A stretch of DNA of 64,000 bases from Lunularia cruciata. Its lineage: Eukaryota > Streptophyta > Marchantiopsida > Lunulariales > Lunulariaceae. Shown here in pieces: positions 55,694-64,000 of the stretch. The DNA is taken from positions 2,671,001-2,735,000 of the forward strand of contig OX419756.1 in the NCBI GenBank assembly GCA_948567375.1, read 5' to 3'. Each line of letters begins with the position of its first letter. Position 1 is the first letter of the stretch. Under the pieces are notes generated by a model. That model was not told the DNA's origin and did not search any database. It saw nothing but the letters and a program-made list of their open reading frames with translations. The position numbers were made by a program, and so were the translations under genes.

Positions 55694-56466
55694 GTATCTT
55701 CAGAATTCGTTCAGAGTTAGTATAGTTTAGATTTCGTACATTAAAAATGTCTGTAGAGGAAGTTGAGGAGTCCTTAAGCTAGCTCCTGGATAGTCACTCC
55801 GTTCGATTAGTGGTATGGTGGACATTTGTAGGCGTCATCCGGTGGTACCAGTTTCAAAATGTGAGGATACCAAGTTTCTCCAGGGATATTGGTGTGAGCT
55901 CACTGCGTGATTCTCTATAGAACTGAGCCTGATATCGGGGAGCATGACGACCAGAGAAGATTTTAAGGTGGTAATTCTCTCTTCTGCATTTGACTCTGTA
56001 AGATATTAAGGGTCTTGGTCGCAATTAATCAGGAGAAAATGCAATCAAATTATCATTTGAGTCTACGGCTTTTACGGTGTCTTTATCCCGATCTCATCGA
56101 GATCGATTTACTGCTCTGGAATGTTCTCTGACTCGATAAGCATATCTGGTTATCGCTTAGCTCTAGGTTATCAGGTGAGCATGCTACCATCGACGTTGAT
56201 TCTCTTGTAATAGACCAGTCGTCGTGAACATGCCACCGCCAGGTTCAACAATGATATTGTCAGTTTGAAACTGTTAAGGACAATCTTTTAAGTTAGAGCA
56301 GTTACTTGTGTATGTTTAGAATGAATGGCTTCAGGAGCCTTGCCCTGGCTAAAGGCCCTTATATGATCATTTGCCTCAATATGGCAATCTGCGAGCAATG
56401 AGTTTGTATTCATTTGGATGTTTAATTTGATACGGGGATCATCTAACCTTTTAGTATGATGTTCAG

Positions 56467-57219
56467 GTGAACGACATGGTATACGAACTATACAGTCCTG
56501 GTAATGAGAAGACGAAATGTGAAATTTTGTTTTTCCATGGACTTCGATTTGGAGATAGTCTAGAATCTGAGATCTATTTATCAACTTGGAAGTCGGGAAA
56601 TTTGTCATCACAGGAAATTTGGCCCATGACATGGCTACCTGAGCGATTCCCATGGGCGAGGATTCTAGCTATAAGATATGACTCGTCTGTCATAACCACA
56701 GCAGATAGAGGTAGATTTGATCTTCATAATACTACGGAATGTCTGGCCCGAGATCTAGTTCATGCAGGGGTGGGGAAGTCGACTGCTTGCCCAGTGATAT
56801 TTGTCGGGCACAGTTTTGGTGGACTTGTGATGAAACAATTATGTTTCTATGTCGATTATAAAGAAACTAGTTCAGTGTCTCAACAAGAAAAAGCACAGAT
56901 GAAATGTTTGTTAGAGAGCATCAAAGGATTATTTTTCTATGGAACTCCTCATCGTGGGATGTCATCACGATATGATATACCCATGAAAAATCCTAGTCCT
57001 TTAATGGAGTTCGTAAAAGTACTCAGCGCCGAAGCTGCAAGACTACATCAACACCTGGAGAACTTACAAAGGCGCTACGAATGGGAGATTGGTGGAGTTG
57101 GAGAGACCAAGGAAACATGCTTGGCATGCGGAAAGCGAAGACCGTTGTGGTTGCAGATCATGCTGGCAGGAGCTAATCTATGTAGCTGTGGTTTCCAAGC
57201 AGTAAGGCATGACAACTAC
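56467..57219 (+). CDS. Exon: SERAC1-like alpha/beta-hydrolase domain (copy 2)
   Basis: 251 codons with ILFFHGLRFGDS, the nucleophile elbow GHSFGGLVMKQ and FFYGTPHRGM. Acceptor GTTCAG at 56466 and a consensus donor GTAAGT at 57220. It differs from copy 1 at many positions (for example YSPGNEKTK against YRPDNETK), more than the NB-ARC exons do. Confidence 0.88.
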
Positions 57220-60200
57220 GTAAGTATCCTGTTATCCCCATCGAACTCCTCAGATGCCTCATAACACCTTTGTGATGCCAACAACTCAAATCTAACTTAA
57301 TGTCGTTCCAAGCTGTAGTGTATTCACAAATCAATGTGAATGGTCTTATGTCCACAGAGAGCTCCGTACGGTACTTGGAACAATGTGTATCAAACGCAGA
57401 TCCTGACCAAGAGATAGTAATGGACAAACTTTCTACAATTGAGATCATCTCGTGATTATCAATTTCCTCTCAACTTGGGTGAGCTCCGAGCGTCCAAACC
57501 TTACTCCATGAGCAAGATCAGGTTAATTTTTCCAATCTAAGAGATATGCTAAAAGCCATAGGCCCTGCCATTTCTCGATGTCTATGTACAGAGTGATTTC
57601 AAAGGTATCGTTGTGGAGGAAGGATCGGCACGGTATGGTGATCAATTCACAATGGTGGATGCGGATCACATCTCATTGTGCCAACCTGAAACCCGGAAAT
57701 CCAACTCTTACACACGTTTGATAAAGTTTGTCGAGCAGGTATGTTTAAAGTTCGTTGCTGCACAGGTTCTCTAACCTATATCTTGTCGGTCGGAATATAT
57801 TTCTCTTCAAGTTGGCTTGATATGCTAGAAAATATTTTGAAGAAGTCTTCGCACATATTTTACTTTCATCATGTATCACAACTAGTTTAATCAACCTATG
57901 TCCATTGTGCAATGTTTCAGGTTACTGGAATGGTGCAAGAACCCCGAAACTGGCCCCATTCTACAAGAGGCCTGAACACATATGCACCACTTCCGGACCT
58001 AGAGGCAAGCATTCGGGGAGCGTTGGAAGAGAAAGATGTAGTTTTGTTGTATGGCAATCCCGGAAGTGGTAAATCCACTCTGGCCAGATACATAAGAGAT
58101 TACTACTCACATAGTCCTTATGAACTGCGAGGCAGGAACAAAATTGCCACTGGATCTAGCCGGGATGATCCGCTTTCTGAACCCAGGAAGTGCATCATCG
58201 TTTTCTTGGAATGTGGGTCCGGGGCGGATGTGGGATCCAAGCTGTCAGAACTTTTCCATAGCCTTGGTTCGGTGGCAAGTTCTAGGTCAGACTACAGTTC
58301 AGATAAAATTGTTCGCATCACACAAGAAATACGATCTGTACTCAAAATGCAAGAAACTTTGATAATCCTGGATGACGTATGGGAACAGCATTTCATTAAA
58401 GCTTTCGTTGCTGACCTTGCGTTTGATTTACATCATCAAGTGAAATTTCTAATCACCTCCAGAATTTCCACCATATGGAATTCTTCAGTTCGCATAGAAA
58501 TTCCACCAGTCAGCTTGGAGAACGCAGAACGGATCCTGGCTGCGCATGCAGGATTTCCCCATCTCGAACTGCCCTCGGATTTGAAGGTTTGCGTTGCCAT
58601 AACCTGCTAGTTTCATGTTTTATTGCCACGGCCAAATTGTCCAACTTCTCTCTCTGTACTTACTATTGTAGTTATTTCATTTGATGATATAACTTGTAAC
58701 TTGATGGAGTTGCTGCGTAGCCGCAGATATGATATGAGAAATTATTTCTCGTATCAAGCAAAAATTATCCAAATTGGATTATTGCTTGACACATATGTTT
58801 GCTGATTGCATCTAGTGGTACAAAACACTTGCAGGTTACTGTTGATCGTTTGATAAAACGAACAGAGTGTAATCCATTGGCTCTGGCGACGGTAGGATCG
58901 AGAATATGCAAGAGCAAGAACGAGGATCCCAAGGAGTGGATTCAGGTGACAAAGGATTACTCCAGCACCATCATTGGCCTCGGCGAAGGCGCAGATTCAC
59001 ATCTCACACCAGTATTTGATTCTCCGTATGAAAGAAATATTGGAGAAACATTGTTGTTGACATACAGACACTTGTCACAGGGTGCTAGATGTCTGCTTAT
59101 TTTGATCGCGAACTGTGATGGGAAAAGCATTCCCCGGCATGTTGTGCGCAAGCTGCACGCAAGAATTCAACTCCGAGAAGCAGAAAATCTGGTGATATTT
59201 AACAATCACGTAAAAAAATTGACAGAAGATGGTACTATGCTGCAAGTCAACGCCGCTTCCACTATGTTGTTTGATCCGACACTTGCTCTCAGTTCCTCGC
59301 AGCCATACGCGGGCAGTTGCCATAACTATGAAACCTTGGGGTTTCATGATTTACAACGGAAGTTTGTCAACAACCACAATGAAACGAGGAATAATGTCAT
59401 GAAGGTGATGGATTCCTTACTGGGTCCCTGCCGCGGTGGAGCATCCTCTGTACAAATCACGCTAGATGAACACCGCGGCGCCTTCAAGGAGATCCTTGCA
59501 CTTTGCATTCTTTATTTAAGGAAGCCGTATGCACAGAGAGCCGCCGAATACCTGGGAATACGTGATCCAGATTTCAATCTTTTCAAGGAACTACGGGTTG
59601 TACTAGCACCCCTTGTTACCCTGTTGTGTGAGGAACTGTCAGAGGACGAAGGGCGAAATCACGAAAACTCAGAGAGTGAGGACGAGAGCAACCAATCGTC
59701 AAAGAGAGAGTACGAGGTCGAAGCGGACTTGGACAAATCGGTTGGTTGTGCGAAGCAGGTAATGGAAGAATATTTCCTAGAGGGTATATCAGTTCGAGTT
59801 GACGAGGAAGTGGAAACATGCGCGAAAAATGTAGTGACAGTGGCGCATTTCACCTAGTAAATGCATGAAACCAAATATTCGAACCTTAGTTACAAACATA
59901 AAAGGTAACTACGAATTCTCTGAACATGAAAATTTTAATAGTTTTCTTATTTGGCTAAGAATCGAGTCTACTGCTATTTTATGTTATTTTTACGCCCATT
60001 GGGGAGATACTAAACCGTACATCTCTTACCTGCTCTTGTGGAATTCCTCATGAACTCTTTGCAATAAATTGCTATTAACCTAATCTACATAATTTTGCAA
60101 ATAAACAACCATGGGACGGGTGTCACTGACTATTTCATTTCATGACGTGTAATTCTTTCTGTTAGAGATCTTGTTTTAGTGAATGACTTTAGTGGACATG

Positions 60201-63200
60201 TAGGATATGCATAGAGTTGAAGTGGTGCAACCTTTCACTAGGTAATTTTTCAACTCACTTTGAGTTTTTGAACTTGACTATAATTGAGACTATAATCATC
60301 ACAAATTGATCTTGTGTAGTTTTGCTCCTAATGAGAAGGAGTGAACGCATTCCCCCTTGCGCAGGTAATGATCAAGATCGTTTGCAACGGTGAACTCCAT
60401 GATGATAGTCTTGTAACTTTGCTGTCTTCTTTCAAGTTTGGGCCCGCCATTGCCACCGTATTACGCAATCTTTACTACTCAAAGCTAGAGTCAACACTGG
60501 AAGGTCACATTCCAAGGACGATACAGAATTTGGTCAGTTCGTCGCGCGGAGATATAAACCAACCACCGCCAATCCAGGCACTTCACTTGTTTTATCTTGA
60601 TCGGCTAGCGTGGCTCTCCGCTCCTCGACAAGAGATTCAAGCATTCCCCGGTGCCATTGAGGCAGTGGTGAATTCCTACTGGCCTGATCATGAGGATTGT
60701 TTTGTGCTCTCTGTGTACAAAATAAGCACCTTGTATGCTTTGAGCGTTGACGCTGTAGGTCAGAAGAAAATGGGAGAAATCAGTGGGGCCATTCCGAAGC
60801 TGCTATCATGGATCCAGAAGGAAAGCGGGGATATTGCTTCACCGTCCGTACACTTTGTATTGATAGGAGTTCTGCACAATTTGACAGTGATACATGAGTC
60901 GAATAGAAAGCAGATTGTGGAACACCATGGCGCTGTTGAAGGATTGGTGAAGCTCTTGGATAGTGAAAAGAGCGTCGCGTTCTTTGTACTGTTGGCATCT
61001 ACGCTACGAAATGTGGCATCCCAAATCGAAGGAGCCCAGCAGATAGGAGAAGTCAGTGGGGTCATTCCGAAGCTGCTGTCATTGATCCACAAGGAAAGCG
61101 GGGATATTGCTTCACCCTTCTTGCAGTTGGCATTGATAGGAGTTCTGCACAATTTGACAGTGATACATAAGTCGAAGCAGATTATGGAACACCATGGCGC
61201 TGTTGAAGGATTGGTGAAGCTCTTGGATGGTGAGAGGAGCTCCGAGTTCCTTCAACATTTGGCATATACACTAGCGAATGTGGCATTGGGAATCGGAGGA
61301 GCGCAGAAAATACAAGTCAGTGGAGCCATTCCGAAGCTGCTGTCATTGATCCACAAGGAAAGCGGGGATATTGCTTCACAGGAGGCATTCATGCGAGTTC
61401 TGTCTAATTTGACAGGGGCACATGACTCAAATACAAAGCAGATTGTGGAACAGCATGGTGCTGTTGAACGATTGGTGAAGCTCTTGGATGGTGAGAAGAG
61501 CTCCAAGTTCCTTCAACAATTGGCAATTACACTAGGGAATGTTGCAATGGAAATCGAAGGAGCGCAGAAAATACAAGTCAGTGGGGCCATTCCCAAGCTG
61601 CTGTCAATGATCCACAAGAAAAGCGGGGATATTGCTTCACAGGAGGATTTCATGCGAGTTTTGCACCATTTGACAGTGATGCATGAGTCGAATAGAAAGC
61701 AGCTTGTTGAACACCATGGCGCTGTTGAAGGATTGGTGAAGCTCTTGGATGGTGAGAAGAGCTCCAAGTTCCTTCAACATTTGGCATATACACTAGCGAA
61801 TGTGGCATTGGGAATCGAAGGAGCGCAGAAAATACAATTCAGTGGGGCCATTCTGAAGCTGCTGTCATTGATCCACAAGGAAAGCGGGGATATTGCTTCA
61901 CAGGAGGCATTCATGCGAGTACTGCACAATTTGACAGTGATACATGAGTCGAATAGAAAGCAGATTGTTGAACACCATGGCGCTGTTGAAGGATTGGTGA
62001 AGCTCTTGGATGGTGAGAAGAGCTTCAAGTTCCTTCAACATTTGGCAGATACACTAGCGAATGTCGCATTGGGAATCGAAGGAGCGCAGAAAATCCAAGT
62101 CAGTGGGGCCATTCCGAAGCTGCTGTCATTGATCCACAAGGAAAGCGGGGATATTGCTTCACAGGAGGCATTCATGGGACTTCTGAACAATTTGACCGTG
62201 ATACATGAGTCGAATAGAAAGCAGATTGTGGAACAGCATGAAGCTGTTGAAGGATTGGTGAAGCTCTTGGATGGTGAGAAGAGCTCCACGTTCCTTCAAC
62301 ATTTGGCATATACACTAGGGACTCTGGCAATGGGAATCGAAGGAGCGCAGAAAATACAAGTCAGTGGGGCCATTCCGAAGCTGCTGTCATTGATTCACAA
62401 GGAAAGCGGGGATATTGCTTCACAGGAGGCATTCATGCGAGTTCTGCACAATTTGACAGTGATACATGAGTCGAATAGAAAGCAGATTGTGGAACAGAAT
62501 GGAGCTGTTGAAGGATTGGTGAAGCTCTTGGATGGTGAGAAGAGCTCCACGTTCCTTCAACATTTGGCATATACACTAGGGACTCTGGCAATGGGAATCA
62601 AAGGAGCGCAAAAAATACAAGTCAGTGGGGCCATTCCGAAGCTGTTGTCATTGATCCACAAGGAAAGCGGGGATATTGCTTCACATGAGGCATTCATGCG
62701 AGTTCTGCACAATTTGACAGTGATACATGAGTCGAATAGAAAGCAGATTGTGGAACAGCATGGCGCTGTTGAAGGATTGGTGAAGCTCTTGGATGGTGAG
62801 AAGAGCTCCACGTTCCTTCAACATTTGGCATATACACTAGGGAATGTGGCAATGGGAGTCGAAGGAGCGCAAAAAATACAAGTCAGTGGGGCCATTCCGA
62901 AGCTGGTATCATTGATCCACAAGGAAAGCGGAGATATTGCTTCACAGGAGGCATTTATGCGAGTTCTGCAAAATTTGACAGGGGCACATGAGTCGAATAG
63001 AAAGCAGATTGTGGAACAGCATGGCGCTGTTGAAGGATTGGTGAAGCTCTTGGATGGTGAGAAGAGCTCCACGTTCCTTCAACATTTGGCATATACACTA
63101 GGGCATGTGACAATGGGAATCGAAGGAGCGCAGAAAATACAAGTCAGTGGGGCCATTCCGAAGCTGCTGTCATTGATCCACAAGGAAAGCGGAGATATTG

Positions 63201-63553
63201 CTTCACAGGAGGCATTCATGGGAGTTGTCAACAATTTGACAGGGATAGATGAGTCGAATAGAAAGCAGATTGTGGAACAGCATGGAGCTGTTGAAGGACT
63301 GGTGAAGCTCTTGGATGGTGAGAAGAGCTCCACGTTCCTTCAACATTTGGCATATACACTAGGGAATGTGGCAATGGGAATCGAAGGAGCGCAGAAAATA
63401 CAAGTCAGTGGGGCCATTCCGAAGCTGCTGTCATTGATCCACAAGGTAAGCGGGGATATTGCTTCACAGGAGGCCTTCTTGCGAGTTCTGCACAATTTGA
63501 CAGTGATACTTGGGTCGAATAGAAAGCAGATTGTGAAACAGCATGGCGAATAG
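56467..63553 (+). CDS. Hydrolase-NB-ARC-ARM receptor-like gene, copy 2
   Basis: Exons that can be placed: 56467-57219, a small one starting near 57360, 57592-57738, 57921-58586, 58835-59758 and 60365-63553. All tested joins are phase 0 with GT-AG borders (for example AACTAC|GTAAGT at 57219). The product, without the small exon, would be about 1890 residues: alpha/beta-hydrolase, NB-ARC and more than ten 87-residue ARM double repeats. The architecture is that of an NLR-like STAND receptor: enzyme-like N-terminus, ATP switch, and solenoid sensor. The small third exon could not be closed: its best frame (SSVRYLEQCVSNADPDQE) reaches TGA at 57453 before a usable donor. Function in immunity is inferred from architecture only. 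Confidence 0.75.
57592..57738 (+). CDS. Exon: C-terminal part of the hydrolase domain (copy 2)
   Basis: 49 codons: SDFKGIVVEEGSARYGDQFT then DADHISLCQPETR and IKFVEQ. It carries the probable catalytic His. Copy 1 lacks one codon here (RYGDQF against RHGQF). Confidence 0.8.
57921..58586 (+). CDS. Exon: NB-ARC nucleotide-binding core (copy 2)
   Basis: P-loop GNPGSGKST (Lys codon 58071-58073), kinase 2 TLIILDDVWE and KFLITSR, as in copy 1. Intact; 222 codons. Confidence 0.93.
58835..59758 (+). CDS. Exon: ARC/winged-helix half of NB-ARC plus acidic linker (copy 2)
   Basis: 308 codons with CNPLALATVG, LSQGARCLLILIANCDGKS and GFHDLQRKFV (MHD-like), then the acidic linker ENSESEDESNQSSKRE. Donor GAAGCAG|GTAATG is weaker than the GTAAGG of copy 1. 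Confidence 0.88.
60365..63553 (+). CDS. Exon: ARM-repeat domain (copy 2)
   Basis: 1062 codons plus a stop from acceptor TTGCGCAG to TAG at 63551-63553. The start is intact (VMIKIVCNGELHDDSLVTLL), where copy 1 has two frame errors. Eleven 87-89-residue units follow, each of two ARM-like repeats (GAIPKLLSLIHKESGDIAS and GAVEGLVKLLDGEKSS). The first two are more diverged (inserts PSVHF and PFLQL); units 3-11 are highly alike. The stop is created by a local duplication at 63515-63575, so the ancestral frame probably ran further. Confidence 0.88.
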   Translation, partial: VMIKIVCNGELHDDSLVTLLSSFKFGPAIATVLRNLYYSKLESTLEGHIPRTIQNLVSSSRGDINQPPPIQALHLFYLDRLAWLSAPRQEIQAFPGAIEAVVNSYWPDHEDCFVLSVYKISTLYALSVDAVGQKKMGEISGAIPKLLSWIQKESGDIASPSVHFVLIGVLHNLTVIHESNRKQIVEHHGAVEGLVKLLDSEKSVAFFVLLASTLRNVASQIEGAQQIGEVSGVIPKLLSLIHKESGDIASPFLQLALIGVLHNLTVIHKSKQIMEHHGAVEGLVKLLDGERSSEFLQHLAYTLANVALGIGGAQKIQVSGAIPKLLSLIHKESGDIASQEAFMRVLSNLTGAHDSNTKQIVEQHGAVERLVKLLDGEKSSKFLQQLAITLGNVAMEIEGAQKIQVSGAIPKLLSMIHKKSGDIASQEDFMRVLHHLTVMHESNRKQLVEHHGAVEGLVKLLDGEKSSKFLQHLAYTLANVALGIEGAQKIQFSGAILKLLSLIHKESGDIASQEAFMRVLHNLTVIHESNRKQIVEHHGAVEGLVKLLDGEKSFKFLQHLADTLANVALGIEGAQKIQVSGAIPKLLSLIHKESGDIASQEAFMGLLNNLTVIHESNRKQIVEQHEAVEGLVKLLDGEKSSTFLQHLAYTLGTLAMGIEGAQKIQVSGAIPKLLSLIHKESGDIASQEAFMRVLHNLTVIHESNRKQIVEQNGAVEGLVKLLDGEKSSTFLQHLAYTLGTLAMGIKGAQKIQVSGAIPKLLSLIHKESGDIASHEAFMRVLHNLTVIHESNRKQIVEQHGAVEGLVKLLDGEKSSTFLQHLAYTLGNVAMGVEGAQKIQVSGAIPKLVSLIHKESGDIASQEAFMRVLQNLTGAHESNRKQIVEQHGAVEGLVKLLDGEKSSTFLQHLAYTLGHVTMGIEGAQKIQVSGAIPKLLSLIHKESGDIASQEAFMGVVNNLTGIDESNRKQIVEQHGAVEGLVKLLDGEKSSTFLQHLAYTLGNVAMGIEGAQKIQVSGAIPKLLSLIHKVSGDIASQEAFLRVLHNLTVILGSNRKQIVKQHGE
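60773..63540 (+). repeat. Eleven tandem units (mostly 261 bp) in the ARM exon (copy 2)
   Basis: From about 61300 the unit GAGCGCAGAAAATACAAGTC recurs every 261 bp, for example near 61300, 61561, 61822, 62083, 62344. Neighbouring units differ by only a few bases. Copy 1 has a 264-bp unit (an additional codon in GEVSG against QVSG). Confidence 0.95.
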
Positions 63554-64000
63554 AAAGCAGATTGTGGAAGAACATGGCGCTGTTGAAGGATTGGTGAAGC
63601 TCTTGGAAGGTGAGAAGAACCGCACGTTCCTTCAATATTTGGCATATACACTAGGGAATGTGGCAATGGGAATCGAAGGAGCGCAGAAAATACAAGTCAG
63701 TCGGGCCATTCCGAAGCTGCTGTCATTGATCCACAAGGAAAGCGGGGATATTGCTTCACAGGAGGCATTCATGGAGTTGTCAACAATTTGACAGGGATAG
63801 ATGAGTCGAATAGAGAGCAGATTGTGGAACAGCATGGAGCTGTTGAAGGATTGGTGAAGCTCTTGGATGGTGAGAAGAGCCCCACGTTCCTTCGATATTT
63901 GGCATATACACTAGGGAATGTGGCAATGGGGAATCGAAGGAGCGCAGAAAATACAAGTCAGTGGGGCCATTCCGAAGCTGCTGTCATTGATCCACAAGGT
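63554..64000 (+). pseudogene. ARM units downstream of the stop, frame-broken
   Basis: At least one and a half further units follow the TAG. A one-base loss near 63775 (TTCATGGAGTTG for TTCATGGGAGTTG) and a one-base gain near 63930 (AATGGGGAATCG for AATGGGAATCG) break them. The array continues past the window end. Confidence 0.8.

Larger units (their letters stand above)
53803..64000 (+). repeat. Segmental duplication, unit 2 (continues beyond the window)
   Basis: Collinear with 8555-17403 as described there. It contains a private 31-bp tandem duplication (GGATTTAACTTTCTTAAGCG twice at 54412-54472). The ARM exon is much longer than in unit 1. Confidence 0.9.

Noticed and set aside
60773-63540. 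Regular direct repeats that could suggest a CRISPR or satellite array
   Set aside because: The unit is a multiple of three, codes for ARM helices in one open frame and has no spacers.
61252-63835. Series of 84-codon minus-strand frames at 261-bp spacing
   Set aside because: The same effect in copy 2: an antisense frame kept open by repetition.

Overview
The window is nuclear DNA of a land plant. It has spliced genes with GT-AG introns, many Ty3/Gypsy and non-LTR retrotransposon copies, and AT-rich spacers. The gene class (alpha/beta-hydrolase + NB-ARC) is best known from bryophytes, so a liverwort, moss or other seedless lineage is my best guess; the sequence alone does not settle it.

Layout. 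1-3.1 kb: an R2-like non-LTR retrotransposon with a reverse transcriptase and a C-terminal restriction-like endonuclease. 3.2-8.5 kb: a GC-richer insert that may be organellar, decayed Gypsy pieces and AT-rich spacer. 8.55-17.4 kb: copy 1 of a duplicated gene unit. It encodes a SERAC1-like alpha/beta-hydrolase, an NB-ARC ATPase and a tandem Armadillo-like (ARM) domain, and it looks pseudogenised. 17.4-20.2 kb: spacer with a dispersed repeat and a perfect-looking fold-back. 20.2-53.0 kb: a nested retrotransposon array. 53.3-53.8 kb: a 3' fragment of the non-LTR family. 53.8-64.0 kb: copy 2 of the hydrolase/NB-ARC/ARM unit, better preserved and with a much larger ARM array that runs to the window edge.

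Nested array, resolved by target-site duplications (TSDs). An old Gypsy remnant E0 (20.2-21.4 and 52.2-53.0 kb, minus) was split by E1 (21426-52229, minus, TSD GTTTG). E1 was split by E2 (25145-44640, minus, TSD TAGAT/TAGAC) and by E3 (45972-51624, plus, TSD GGAAG). E0-E3 are one chromodomain-bearing Gypsy family (clearly for E1-E3, more diverged for E0). Their LTRs carry dense heat-shock-element motifs just upstream of a TATA box. E2 was in turn hit by E4 (25211-35112, minus), a solo LTR (37475-38168) and a purine-rich tandem-repeat insert (about 40460-43701).

The most unusual object is E4, a Ty3/Gypsy element of a different lineage. Between its protease and reverse transcriptase it carries a DNMT3/DRM-like cytosine-5 DNA methyltransferase domain, and after its integrase a C4HC3 PHD finger. 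It therefore combines a DNA-methylation writer with a probable histone-tail reader. The present copy is decayed: the methyltransferase frame is continuous but has four stop codons. The second notable system is the pair of hydrolase-NB-ARC-ARM genes, which look like NLR-type immune receptors with an internally amplified 87-residue repeat.
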